From NCBI GenBank assembly GCA_028753945.1, contig JAPNXP010000011.1:2790001-2854000 (forward strand): DNA of 64,000 bases, given 5' to 3'. Both the position numbers and the translations under genes were made by a program. Positions within the stretch are counted from its first letter, which is position 1; each line of letters starts with the position of its first letter. Shown in pieces: positions 32,002 to 44,400 of this stretch. The notes under the pieces are model-generated. The model was not told the origin of the DNA. It saw nothing but the letters and a program-made list of their open reading frames with translations, and made no database searches. Source of the DNA: Hexactinellida sp. DTS-2022. Taxonomy: Eukaryota > Porifera > Hexactinellida.

Positions 32002-33350
32002 TAAGTGTCATTAATGATGTCATTTAAAATCTTAATAAAATACCAGATTCAAGGATGGCTCAACAATATCTGCCCTTAACTTGGCGTGGTAAATTTCTAT
32101 CCATTATTGATAGTTAGGTTGATTGATAATGGATAGTTCATTGGACTGAGTCTTAATGATCAAACGTTTTCTCAGATATGTCTTTAATTTTATAAATCTG
32201 TTATTGTCTTCCTGGACAACAAGGAAATGTGTTTCATGTAAGTCGAATGATGTAGGTATCAACTCTTCTGGAAGGAATGGTAAGGATTTAAAAGCTAATT
32301 GTTTAAATTCTTTATTATTATAGTAGAGATTCACTAGACCTAGTTTCCCAACTTACGACATACATTTTGCGCGCAATTAAAATAATGAATATGAATTCCC
32401 TGAAAATACTTCATTAAATGCATTTCTAGTCCCATTTCCATTCAGACATTCCATGAATTGGTAACAACTGAGGCAAAAAAAGCTCACGAATTTTAGTAGT
32501 GCAGTGTAGAGTGCTTCGTCAAATTACAATGAAAACAGGGAACCAGATGTCCCCTGATTCTCCTGATTAGGTACGGTAACGGTATATAAAGTTCCATCTA
32601 ATTGTATATCTTCGACTTCTGCAAGGAGTCGGGAAAGTTACCGATATTCCTATTTCTGAACCTACTATTACCCTCTCCTCTATAATAGACTGCGTATTGT
32701 GTGGTTTGTATTTGTTGACAAAACTTAGTTACAGATCGCAGAATGGTGGGTTCAATTTCACGTCTTGCTCTATACATAGTCGTTTCTATATTTTTTGTAG
32801 GAGAAATGCTTAGTTTCGAGTAGTATCTTTAAAAACCTCACTATCCGCTTTATTGAGGTTCTGGTTGCAGATTTTCATTTAGCTTTAACTTCATATATTA
32901 TGTGTGATATCCTGAGATTGGGTGCTTATGGGGATGCTTAGGTTCAATTATGTTGGAAATTGCGTTTAACTTTGCTGTTCCCTTCATCGATAAATTGCGA
33001 TAAAGAACACATCTTAAGAAAGTTACATTATTAGTATATATTAATTGTTTTAATATTAGTGTATTTATAACCACCTGAGGCGGTATAAATGCATCCTCGT
33101 TACATTTGTAGTTGTACGAATGTACGAGTGTAATAGTTGAGATTTAACTAGCAACCGATTTTTCTTAAACATTAATATAAGCCATATAGACTTAAGAGGT
33201 CTTGTGCTTACTTGGAAGTTCTATTGTGCTTTTTTATCATTTGTATCATAGTCTATGGAAGCCAAAGATAGAATTTAGAAATGTAGCAGTGGTAAACAAG
33301 TAAATTGAAAACTTATGACTTTAAAATACTCTTATGTGTACAGAACTAGG
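32002..33350. other. Non-coding stretch
   Basis: No gene recognised. A 76-codon minus-strand frame at 32104-32334 has no motif. AT-rich throughout. Confidence 0.35.
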
Positions 33351-33534
33351 CAGGGTTTTTTTAAGGCCGATCTTGGTGTAAATTTTGCACCAAGATTTTT
33401 TGGAGGTACACCACGATTTGTGTCGGCCGCGGCCGTTGCAGTGTTGAGTTACACCACGATCGGGGCCGCTGTTGTGTTGAGTTACACCAAGGCCGCGCTG
33501 AGTTACACCAACGTCTCAACCTTAAAAAAACCTG
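33351..33534. mobile_element. hAT-like MITE
   Basis: 184 bp with termini CAGGGTTTTTTTAAGG and CCTTAAAAAAACCTG. The inner region has four or five copies of a GAGTTACACCA-like motif in a GC-rich setting. Flanking octamers do not match well, so the superfamily is inferred from the CAGGG terminus and subterminal repeats. Confidence 0.75.
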
Positions 33535-34267
33535 GGATAGGGCAATTCGAAAAGTAGGCTATTTAAAGCAAATTAGAAAATTCAATACAACCTCCCATAC
33601 GGAAGCAGTGTAGATGCGTTAAATATGTGAGAGAATAATTAAGTGTACAGTATTAAGAAATAGTTGTTTACGTATAACGGTCGATGTTATAAACTGTCAA
33701 ATTTATGAACTAAGGAAATCTAGTTGACCAATTCATTTTTATTTGTTCTACTGATCGATTAAAGTTGATCAATTGCTGACCTTGGTAGATCAATTGATAC
33801 CTACCTTAGTTGATCAATTGCAACTCCTCATATGACTTTTCCTCAGCTTGTTCTATATGTAATCTGGTTATTAAATATCAAGGTGTAGACGAATATTACT
33901 AACCTTGTGAAATGATCGTCAATCTTGACAGACGATTGTTTTCTTCTGAATGCACTAATATAGTTTAATTTTGATTGGAAGTTATAGAGTAATTGTTTGG
34001 AGTCACGAATTATTATATGAAATGTAGTAATAATAAAATTGATTTCGATGGCTCTAAGTGGTTCTCGTGGAGACAGACCCACAACAGCCTGAGTCGTATA
34101 TACTGAACGATATCTTCCTCGTTCTTTTAAACATGAGTGGAGTTTGTTAAAAAAACGATCTGAAGCTACTGTTACAATTCGATTTGACCTTATCTCGCCA
34201 CGGTTAATGGGTTAACCGTCCATCCTACTCAATTCATCTAAACTATTTAATCACAAATAGTCTGTAT
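33535..34267. other. Non-coding, with palindromic TTGATCAATTG cluster
   Basis: No gene recognised. Between about 33768 and 33830 the palindrome-like GTTGATCAATTG or TAGATCAATTG occurs three times, about 25-30 bp apart, next to further GATC-containing variants. Confidence 0.4.
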
Positions 34268-34381
34268 CAGTGTCGGCGCTATCCAGCCGGCACTGGTGGG
34301 GCACATGCTATTAAACTGGGCACACCTACATTAATGAGGTGGGGCACAGGCCCCACCTGGCCCACCCTCGCGCCACCTCTA
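34268..34381. mobile_element. hAT-like mini-MITE with exact target duplication
   Basis: 114 bp from CAGTGTCGGCGC to GCGCCACCTCTA, flanked by perfect 8-bp repeats GTCTGTAT (34260-34267 and 34382-34389). GC-rich, and related to the sequence at about 39359-39470 (CAGAGGCGGCGCGAGGGTGG). Confidence 0.88.
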
Positions 34382-35220
34382 GTCTGTATATATATGTAGA
34401 TGATTTCATTGTATCACCCCTATCAGACCCTGAATGTATACGTGCATTTGATGCATTAATTCGAGATTCATACGAATTGTCAGAGTAATTTCACAATGGT
34501 ACGACCAATAATCTTATTAGATATCCTCATGTAGCAGAAGATTGCCCATTGTATTTCATTTACCTATTCGTGTTGCTCGAGGTGAATTGAGTAATTATTA
34601 TACCTCACTTAAAGCACAAATGATTATTTATTTGGATCAGAATGTTTCAGTGTATTATGTTCAACTAGTTTGGTAACTGTTTACCGTTCCTTATTTCATA
34701 TTTTATTTGCCACTGAAATTATTTCGACATATTAAAGTACAATATGATAAATTCCTTCATGACCAGTACCCAGCATTCAGTGATATTTTTTTGGTGGGGG
34801 CTCGGGGCAAGGGTGGCGCCAGGATTTCCCCGACAGGGGGGCTAAGATCCCCGAAGAAGAGGGCTAAATAGAGGGACGCGATCAGCTGCCCCGTATAAAA
34901 TTTAACCTTTAAAATGTTTTGCTGTTTTTTAGCGGAAGTAGATGTAAACACTCACACTTTTAAGAACGTGTTTGTAGCCTTGTGTACAGATATATTTAGG
35001 TAAATAGCCTAGAATTGCTATCCCCGCTACTCAATAAACAAATTCAGTAAATAGCGTCGTTAGGTTAGAAATGATCATATGAGCTGAGTTGCTGGTAAAT
35101 GAAGAGTTTTCAATTACGATAATCGAAATGACTAACTAGTATAATACTGATAATAAGGATACAAGTAAATGAGTTCCAAATAAATGAATAGACAATAGTA
35201 TAGCATATAAAATGTCTATA
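34382..35220. other. Non-coding stretch
   Basis: No gene recognised. A GC-rich patch at 34795-34870 (GGGTGGCGCCAGGATTTCCC) resembles MITE ends, and its CCCCGACAGGGG motif recurs at 38760-38830. Confidence 0.35.
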
Positions 35221-38150
35221 TTATAGTGCAATTCTACAATTAGGGAATTTAGCCTTAAACCTATTGACTACTATATCTAAATCAAGCTTGCTGCCTCGAT
35301 CACGATGAATCCCAAGCATCAATAGACTGTCCAGACGTTCCTGTTTCATTACTGAGCGAAGTTCATTCTTTACTATCCGCATTGAGCTAAAATTTCGTTC
35401 ACACTCAGCAGTTGATATGGGTAAAGTGCATGCGATTATAGCAATACGCTGAAGTTCAAAAAAGGCTTCCTTTAACTTCTGCAAGTATGTCTGTAACTGA
35501 AGTAGACTCTTAGGTCTTTCTTGCTCCGATTTTCTTCCAATCATGTGCTTAAAGGTGGCAATTTCACATTTGAGAGTGCTGGCGTCGGCATTGAATAGTT
35601 TTGCAAATTCGACGAGTGAATTTTCATCCATGAAACTGGTAGAGCTAGGGCACAAAGATGTGATTCTTCTCATCATGACAATGTTCTTCTCGCCAAATCT
35701 CTTCTGAAGCTCTGTATGAACTTTGTCTATGATCTCACAAACATCACAAAAATATTCATCAAATCCAACTCCTGAAACTTTTTCAGCATGAGCATCTACC
35801 ACATAATCTTGCAACCCTGCTGGTAGTCGTTTTCGTCAGACAGGTCGTGCGTTGTGAGGCAGGTTTAATCGTTCGCCAACTTCTTCGGCATCATCCCAGA
35901 ACTTTTAACAAAACTCTCTAGTGCGACAGGCTTGGATTTCCTCTCTTAATGTACCAATTAGATCTATGGCCCCACTGAGATCGTTCGTTGGTCTTTGTAA
36001 ATATCTGAAGCGTATTTGGCTTTCTGCAGAATATGCTTTGTAACAAGAAGGCATCTGACAAAACGGCGATCTATTTGCAACAAGTAGCCAGTTGCTTCTG
36101 TGGTGCGGCTGATGTTGCTGTCGTTGTCGATTACATCTTGCAGTACTTCGTAGACTATGTCGATGCGTTTCCATACCGCGTTGAACTGTTTCGCCTGACA
36201 CGACCATCGAGTATTGGAAAATCTTCCTATCTCCATCTTTTTTACACCATGGAGTTCCTATTTTTCCTCCCACCTGACATGAACAGTGCTACTACTCAAA
36301 AATGAGTGTAACTGTTTGAAAAGTCCTAACATATTGCCAACGGACTTAACTGAGTTTACCACATCGACAATAACCAGATTTAATCTGCGACAAAAGCAAT
36401 GGGCCATTTGACAACCAGTTTTTTCAGGAATTTTCTTTTGAACTCCGTTCAAATGACCAGAGTTAACAGATGCATCATCATAACATTGTCCAATACAGTT
36501 CTTCATGTTCGCATCAACCCTTCTTAACTGGTGGATAATGGTGTCGAACAGCCCATTGGCATCCAAACTTTGTGCTTCAGCAACACCGATAAAATCTTCG
36601 TGGATAGCGTTTTTGAAGCAGTATCGTACAGCGACAACTACCTGTTCCTTTTTGCTGGTATCTTTAGATTCATCTGCAAGTAATGTGAAATATTCAGCCT
36701 CATGAAGTTCCTTTTTTTATCTGTTCTAAGATCATATCCTTCATGATATCCAAAAAGGCATTCTGAACTGTATGGTGGGTGTACTTCGCATTCATAGGAC
36801 CAGAGTGAATTCTTTCTGCAGCAACTGGATCATGTTTAGCAATAAGAGAAAGTATAGCAAGGAAATTTCCGCAAGATGGACCAAAGTCGAGATCCTCTTC
36901 GTTGATGTCATCAACTCGAAATTATCTACCAGTCTCACGTTGAGCAATTTTACGTTGAGCAGTCAGCAGCAAAACTTCCCATGTCGTGCGCATATATTTC
37001 CTATTTTTTGTGATAAGCTTTGCATGTGCAGAGTCCTGAAGTTCAGCAAATGATTGAAAACCACCAGACTTTACATCCTGGTAGTGCGCATAAGCATCAA
37101 CACATTCTGCATGTTGAAGGCTTGCTTGATGCTGCATAAGTTTATTTTCACGAACTCTGGTTCCAAAGCATCTTTTCCAATTGCGCATACCTTGGCTTAC
37201 AAATGTGGGCTCTTTTATGTTTTTGGAAAAATGTCTACATTGATAGCAGTAAATAGCATCTTCACATTCCGAATACTCTATCCATGGGTATTTATCATAC
37301 AGGGATGAAGTAAATGCTCTGAATACCTTGCCAATCATATGCAAAGGAAACTTTATGCAACGAGGCTGTACTGGATGACAGTCTTTCGACGTTGAAATAT
37401 CTTTCTGAACTAGACAATCAACTATCGCACTAGATTGTATTCTAAAATTCGCCGACTCATTGGTAATATTGTCTTCATCATTCATTCAATGTACCTAAAA
37501 TTAAGATAACAATAAAATCAAATAATATATATACAGCTGAGCTCGGTAGAAATTAGTTTTTATTATAGTAATTAATAGTATTTGTATTTATTGTGCCACC
37601 TTAAACATTTATATAGTATATATGGTTACCATACAAGTCCCCAACAATAACCTATTTATTATGTATTTTCAAAATACTTATTAATTGCAACACAATTAGT
37701 AAATACCTTCGCCGATGTCGTCGAGTCCAGCTGGATCGATCTCTTCAAACATCTCACCAATCAAACTCCCTTCACTTTCATCAAACTCTCTTATCTCTTC
37801 GTTGGGGATTTCCTTTTGAGAATCAGTATGTGTATTGGGAAATACAAAAGTATCAGATATGTTAGAACACCTCTCTTCAGTCAATAGTTCTCTTTCAAAA
37901 GATTCTGTCATTTCAATTCTTGTTCTTTTCAAAGTAGGGACGTCGACACCGGAACTAAAGGATGAATCCAATTTAATCCATTGTCCTTAGTCGACCAACA
38001 CTCTCTTCAAGAATAACTGTAGCCGCTACTATGCGACCAGACAAGTCTAAATCTCTATGTTTAGATTTTGTATGTCTTTCAACATAATCGTTTTGAAATA
38101 TTCCATTACAAATAGTGCATCGCACCATGAAGCGGACAGCCTTTGCCATG
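35221..38150 (-). pseudogene. hAT-3 transposase (ZMYM1-like), degenerate
   Basis: Minus-strand gene relic. A first exon near 38150 carries a finger-like CTICNGIF ... HTKSKH, then an acidic linker frame (37971-37696). After a probable intron comes a TTF finger (IYCYQCRHFS, about 37265, to HQASLQHAECVDAY). The hAT core follows with LADESKDTSKKEQ (first Asp, about 36650), GQCYDDASVNSGHLNGVQ (second Asp), CFCRRLNLV and SNTRWSCQAKQ. The last frame (35814-35221) has the hATC block STAECERNFSSMRIVKNELR with the Glu and a complete-looking C-terminus. Several breaks separate the pieces. No TIRs or target duplication were identified. It belongs to the same broad group as hAT-2 and hAT-4 but is a different family. 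Confidence 0.85.
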
Positions 38151-38239
38151 AGTATGAAATAAGGATCTACTTTCTTGAATTCGTATACTATCTCTCTCTA
38201 TATACCATTTAGTTATATATATACCATTTAGTTCAAGCA

Positions 38240-38490
38240 AAGAAGCGACATTACGATTCATTTTCGATTATTATTCAATAGCTGTGATATTGTGATTATG
38301 ATTCTATGTCGATTGTTATTCAATAACTGTCATATTATGATCATGATTCATTGTCGATTATTATTCAATAGCTGTGATATTGTGATTATGATTCTTTGTC
38401 GATTGTTATTCAATGACTGTCATATTGTGATCATGATTCTTTTTCGATTATTATTCAATAGCTGCAATATTGTGATCAAGATTTACTTCA
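38240..38490. repeat. 45-bp minisatellite, about five units
   Basis: Alternating units around GATATTGTGATTATGATTC and TATTCAATAGCTGT repeat every 45 bp (90 bp for the two-unit higher-order form; GCTGTGATAT recurs at 38281 and 38371). As 45 is a multiple of three, an open frame runs through it, but this has no biological support. Confidence 0.85.
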
Positions 38491-38754
38491 TCTGATGGTT
38501 ATAAATTTTTCTTTCTAAGTATTGGAAATCAAACTTATGTAGGACTCATTTACTCTATTCAAGTTGCATTAAGGGGACAGCTAAATTAAAAATAGCCAAA
38601 TTCCCCACATAATTATACACTAGTAGAAAGTTATAAATCCGAAATGTATGCATTGAAAACAAAACGCTTGGTCCAGTATGTAGTAATTACGTAAATAGCT
38701 ATTCTAACTACATTTTCTAAATTATTTTACAACTCTTCCAGATATATTTCTCAC

Positions 38755-38985
38755 TTTTCCCCGACGGGGGGTCTAAGGTTCCCCGACGGGGGATCTAAGG
38801 TTCCCCGACGGGGGGATATTGCCCCCCCCCACTTATTTCGCTAGAGGGCGCTCTTATATCCCAGGGGGGGCGCTCCTTCCTATCAGTTATCTATAGAATT
38901 CATTATTGGGGGCCGTTTTCACCTATGTTTTCTAAGAAAATGCTAAATTTGAAAAGGGAGCGCCCCCCACTTCTTGGAAAAACAC
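38755..38985. repeat. GC-rich short repeat and MITE-like debris
   Basis: Three copies of a TTCCCCGACGGGGG(A)TCTAAGG motif at 38758-38820 are followed by a poly-C run and GGGGGGCGCTCC stretches. They are probably internal parts of a GC-rich MITE family also seen at 34795-34870. No paired ends found. Confidence 0.5.
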
Positions 38986-39804
38986 CACTGCCAGCATTAC
39001 TACAATGTTATGCGCAAATCTGGCATACTCAGTGAGCAATTACCTGCATTAACATATTGACTCTATTTCTGCACCAAATGCAAGTGGTAGATATTTTGAA
39101 CTCAAAATGTTATCCACCTTGGCTAGAATAGACATGCTAATAATTGATGCATGTTCCCTAACTAATTACACAATCAGTTAGACATTCTCTTAAATGTGAT
39201 CCCATTTTTGATGCACATAATTTACATCATAGACTTAGCTGTTTTGAAGGAAATGAACATTTTGTTACCTTATTTTTACTTTCTAACCTTTATCGCAGTG
39301 ATTAATAGTACTACGTTCGGCTGCTTCATGTTCAGGCTCCCTTCTTGATGAGTTCACTCAGAGGCGGCGCGAGGGTGGGGCCAGGTGGGGCCTGTGCCTC
39401 ACCTGAATTTGACGTCACCACCTCATTAATGTAATTATGCCCAATTCTAATAGCCAGTGTCCCACCTTTTGATACCTTTTTTGATGTGACCAGGAGTTTA
39501 ATTACTCTTTATAATCACTTTTCTGAATTTATTATGCCAGTGTTAATGATAATATTGTTTCAGCTCTACACGAAGTCTATATAAGGATATGTGCGGGCTC
39601 GAATCTCATTTTAATTATCTCATTATTTGATGACAAAAAGAAAAAATTAAATGAGCAAATATTCTAATTTGTGAGAGCTTATTGAAAAAATGCAATCGTT
39701 GGGTAATAATGCTTGTCAGAGTTTGTGATTTTGATACTAGCTAATTATGGCTATTTAGAATGTGTTAATAGGGTCGTACACACATTTACGTAAAATTGGT
39801 GAAA

Positions 39805-39990
39805 ATGCCTAGAGTTACTCTTGGGGGCATTTACGCGACCAATCCCTAGAGTAACTCATGGGGGCATTTTACGTGACTTCCCCCTGGAGTTACTCTTGGA
39901 ACGATTTTACGCAAGCAACCTATTGGCGTATTTTATTAACACACGTGCAGTAGCCTTTATATGGGGGGATTCTACGCGAGTTGGACCTTT
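39805..39990. repeat. Degenerate minisatellite, GAGTTACTC ... TTTTACGCGA
   Basis: Three to four degenerate units of about 45 bp, each with GAGTTACTCTTGGGGGC followed by ATTTTACGCGA. The surrounding 39000-39800 and 39990-40072 is non-coding. A fragment at 39359-39470 is related to the mini-MITE at 34268. Confidence 0.65.
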
Positions 39991-40072
39991 CACCTAAATA
40001 AGCCTATTTACGATTACCTCCCACAGCGTTATGGCCATAATTAGCCTCAATGTTATGGTTGAATAATTATAC

Positions 40073-40437
40073 CTGATTCCACTACTCCAAATGCTGGTCA
40101 TCGCACCTTGTCTAAGTTTTATTGTAGAAAATATGAATAAAATTAGAATTGTCAAATAGAAATCTATATCTCAAATATTCGAAATTTATAATGAAGTCTT
40201 TGTATTATGAATACATTTTGGCCCCCTGAAGGTTAATAATAAGTGAACCTGACTATATAATTACGTACAAAATAATATGCCTATTCTGACGTTGATATGC
40301 TATTAACCATATTTTCGTTAGTGAGTTCTTAGTATTTGAGATATAGATTTCTATTTGACAATTCTAATTTTATCCATATTTTTTACAATACAACTTAGAT
40401 AAGGTGCGATGACCAGCATTTGGAGTAGTGGAATCAG
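40073..40437. mobile_element. MITE with about 100-bp inverted arms
   Basis: 365 bp. The left arm CTGATTCCACTACTCCAAAT and its complementary right arm match for roughly 105 bp (40073-40177 and 40335-40437) with few differences, around a unique centre of about 155 bp. No certain target duplication. Nothing is encoded. Confidence 0.85.
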
Positions 40438-40849
40438 TGAGTCCTAAGTAAAATAAAGGTCAGAATGGACTTTGCTAGTTTAATTGTTTGATATTAAACA
40501 CTAGAGCGTAATGTCTTTATAATCTAGAAAGCTAATCAGAAATTAAACAGAAATATTAGGTTAGTGGTTTGAACGTATACTGTAAATTATAGTGATTATT
40601 TTGAGGTTATGATCCGTTCTAATATTTTTAGGCAATTAATTTGATATGAACATAATTTTTGAGTAAGTCCGATAATTATATATATTTAATAAGTGATCAT
40701 CTACAGCAACTAAACTAATCGAAAAATAGCTAAACAGGAATGTATTGATTCTAATACCTAAGATATGTAGAAAGTGCTTACAATGAAGGTACTTTCTGAC
40801 TACAAGTACAGTTCTAAGATTGTTTGAAATCGTCTATTTCTACGCTATC
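40438..40849. other. Non-coding stretch
   Basis: AT-rich DNA between a MITE and the 3' end of the RecQ-DDE-Tudor relic. Nothing recognised. Confidence 0.35.
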
Positions 40850-43800
40850 AGGATTTTTCTAAATAATCACTAAATCCTCATCATCTAAAGGCATTTCGAC
40901 TGTTTCTCCATCTCAAGAAAAATAGACTCCATATACTCCTGACTTTAAATTGTATGTATCAATTACGCCATTGAACCATTCCTCTCTCTTTTCATCAAGT
41001 TGAAATTTAACTTTAACAGACTTCCCTAAAAGCTTTGAATGGTCATCAGGAATGCATTCAATAGAGGTTTCCCTGCATATAGCTCTCCTTTTCTGTCTGA
41101 TTAGAGTGCTGGATTTAACTAAGGACCGTTTTGGTGTTTTTGTTTTACTCTCAGAAACAAAGTTAGAAACTCGGTCAGGAGGGCCGTACTGAGCAATACG
41201 ATCTGGGTTAAACGCTACCTTTCTTTGTTTCTACCTTGCTCTAGCACTGTTTATTTTCATTTCCTTATTTTTACATCTGTATGAAATGCTTGACCCATGT
41301 TCCGCAGCAATATGTTTATAACACACGTTCTTATCAACTAGAAATACATTTATCATAGCAAATTTACTCGAATGCGGCCCATAGGTTTTACAATCTTGGT
41401 TCTTTCTTTCGACAGCATTTGTAGATGTAGGACAATTATTCCATGATTCGGGTGCTGAACTAAAAAATATTTGACAGCATCTTTAAATGAGTATCCCGAG
41501 TCCACCACTGAGCCCAGTGCTTTGCAGCTGTCCAGTCACAACAGTCATCAATAAAAACCGCATCATCGGTGTTGCAAATTGAGGGGAAACTTTCTGATAG
41601 TTTACCAACTGAACGAACCCCGCATAGAACTTCAAAGTAAGCTATAACTTCAATTGAACTACTCAAGTGGGGAATACACTTTGCTATACTTACAAATAAA
41701 TTCCGTTCCCTCGTCTTATATTGTGACGCTGCTACTTTATCAGCTACTCGGATGCAAGATCGTAGCCAGTGAACCTTACTACCTTTCATTCATTTCTCTG
41801 CCTTTTCCCATACAACCTGTTGGAGTCCCTTGATTTGTGCATCACTCCAGTCTACAACCAAATCAAGTAGAAATTCTAAGTATTTAGGATTAATTTCTTG
41901 GCACTTTTTGAAATATTTTCCTGAAAGCCAAGCTATATGCAACATTATGCATTTTTATCTTGCTTGTCCAATTTTACACGCCCTATCACCATACACTCCA
42001 TGAGGACATCATTGAATACAACCGAATTGAAAATATAGGAGTATTCCCTAAACTCATCATAAGTAATGTTACATTGCATAAATTCAGCTCCTGCTGCAAC
42101 CCTTGATATCAATGGAGACATTGTAAATATAAACTTTATACCATCTTCAACTCCAGCAGCCATCAAATATGGTCTACCATAGCGATTATAAATGTTTGAA
42201 TTGTTCCTAAACCCCCTCGGAGTTTTTCATCTTGTTTGTCCAGTTAATCTGCAGTGCTTTCAAAGCCAGAAGGAGACCATTCTTGGCATTGATCAGTGAT
42301 CGAAGGTGAATTATCCTTAGCTGCTTCACACTGCACTGCCTTATAAATAATCTCAAAAAATGCATATCTCTCCCACAATGATTCCCATAAGAAATAACTT
42401 TATCATTATGTTCATCCGTCCATGAAATTTTGTAACTTCTTATCCACTCCTCAACTTTGACTTCTCCTTTACATCCTACTTGATTTAATGCATCGATTAA
42501 TACTGCCAACTCTCTGCGCATATCTTCAAATGGAATATTTTCACTCTGCTGTAAACTACATACATCACAACAGGTCCCACATGAGTAATTTTGAGTATCT
42601 TTCTCATCAAATAGGTCAAGTAATAATCGTCTTCGGCATACACCAGCAAGTTGTGCCTGTACATATCTCCAAGAGTCGGAATATTCCATAATAAGGTAGT
42701 TACAATGTTCCTTGTTATATAGGTTAATGAGAATCCAAGCATTTGCCTGAGAAATATCGGTTCTTCTATACAAAATAGTGGCACACGCTTGTTTCCCATC
42801 TCTACCTGCTCTACCTAACTCTTGTACCCATGCTAACATATTTTCAGGAACGCCATTTCGAATAACATTCCGAATGTCTGGTTTGTCTATTCCCATTCCA
42901 AGGGCTTTTGTAGCCACAATCATCGGAATTTCCCCTGAATTCCATTTTCGATACGATTCACATCTGAGGTCGTATCCATCTCTCCATGATAACCCACAGC
43001 TTCAGTTCCAATATCATGAAGATTACATACGATTGGCCCAATGTCAGCGATGAAATCTGTGTATATGATAACGGAAGAATTATCGGCTATTTGGGCCGCT
43101 CTCTTTGCAAACTGCATGACATGCCCGATATTCTTATCATGTTGCAGCACTTCAACAATAAGTGTAATGTTGGGATGGTTGATGGATCATGGGTGCTTTG
43201 TTGATAATGGGATTCCTAAGAATTTGTTAATTTTAGCTTCAACATGAGTAGTGGCAGTGGCAGAAAGTGCCATAATGGGAACATCAACAAACGAATACTT
43301 TAATTCTCCAAGTTCAGAAAATTCATTTCTGAAATCACCCCATTCGCTTACTAAGTGAGCTTCATCAATTACAATCAAAGCTAATTTTTTCTTCCTATTA
43401 AGTTCTTTAACCTTCGATTGATTACAGGGTTTAGTAATCCATTCAGGAGTAACAAAGGTAAGAGATATTTCACTATCAGGATCCAACCCAAGTATTTCAG
43501 CTTGTTTATCAGATTGAGCAGAACCCAAAAAAACTGACTGGATACCAAGACCATTTAGTTTGTTAACTTGATCCAGAGTGGACCATGGGTCAACATTGGT
43601 GACCCATGACCCATCTGACCCATCGCATTTGTAACCCATGACCCATTGACCCATCAAGTAACGCTTTGACCCATCGTGTACCCATTGACCTTTTTAAATA
43701 TATAATTTTTAATATCTAAACATTATGTAACACAATCCGACTGTAAATGTATGATGCTTGTCAATCAATTAATTTTGGTAGACTTCTAATACCAAAGAAA

Positions 43801-44400
43801 TACCCTGTAATGTTTCTGGGTTAATTGATTCGTACTATAACTGGGAAAACAACGAAATTCCAAATGGGTCATGGGTCATGGGTCACAGAGCCGTGACCCA
43901 TGACCCATCTGACCCATCGATTTAGGTGACCCATCTGACCCATCGACCCATGGTCCACTCTGACTTGATCCTGCATTAAGCTGATTGTCGGTGTTATGAT
44001 TATAGCCTTCTTCTTTAAAAATACTGGTGGGAACTGAAAAGATATGCTTTTTCCACTCCCGGTGGGATAAAGAACAAGGGTATCCCTACCATCAAGTGTA
44101 GCTTGAATAATTTATCTTTGAAAGTTTTTAATGGCTGTGATATGAAATCTTTCAGCGAAAGTGGCAATAATTTCAGCTTGTAAGAACGATTGCTCAACTG
44201 AAAGGGAATTTTCCGTAATGGATTCATCTTGTGAAATACTGAGCTCTTCTTGGGTAGAATCTAAAGAGAGGTCGCCTCGATTATTTACAAATTTGGGATT
44301 ATGATCTACCCGCTCTGGATGTTGATGGACTTTCTCATTGCAGTGTTTGCAATAAAAATGACCACATCTGAACAATAATAAAACTCTTATCAAAGCAAAC
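40850..44400 (-). pseudogene. RecQ-type helicase / DDE-type transposase / Tudor-like gene, broken
   Basis: Minus-strand gene read from about 44400 down. It opens with a Cys/His cluster CGHFYCKHC, then Walker A YPTGSGKSISFQ (about 44030), ITPTISLMQDQ, VIDEAHLVSEWGDFRNEF (DEAH, about 43350), ALSATAT, TKALGMGIDKPDIRNV (about 42890) and QELGRAGRDGKQA (motif VI). The RecQ zinc domain is seen as CRRRLLLDLF ... CGTCCDVC. Downstream comes a second module with CNITYDEFREYSYIFNSV (about 42060; relatives known to me have Asp where this has Asn), DWSDAQIKGLQQ, and STNAVERKNQDC (about 41420), resembling MULE-type or related DDE transposases. The end is a Tudor-like module (WFNGVIDTY ... DGETVEMPLDDEDL, about 40970-40870). 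Several stops and frameshifts and a hAT MITE break it. Probably a helicase-bearing DNA transposon such as AcademH, though that assignment is tentative. Confidence 0.7.
43574..43962. mobile_element. hAT-like MITE with GACCCAT repeats and exact target duplication
   Basis: 389 bp with termini CAGAGTGGACCATGGGTC and GACCCATGGTCCACTCTG, flanked by perfect 8-bp duplications ACTTGATC (43566-43573 and 43963-43970). Both ends carry many copies of GACCCAT/ATGGGTC, about eight per side, plausible transposase-binding subterminal repeats. It sits in the helicase gene between motifs Ia and II. Confidence 0.95.

Noticed and set aside
35221-38150. Host gene of the ZMYM1/ZNF862 type
   Set aside because: Reading frames are broken several times and transposase catalytic blocks are recognisable, so a decayed hAT is the simpler reading.
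38292-38495. Open frame with 15-residue repeats (CRLLFN)
   Set aside because: It is a by-product of a 45-bp minisatellite whose unit length is divisible by three.
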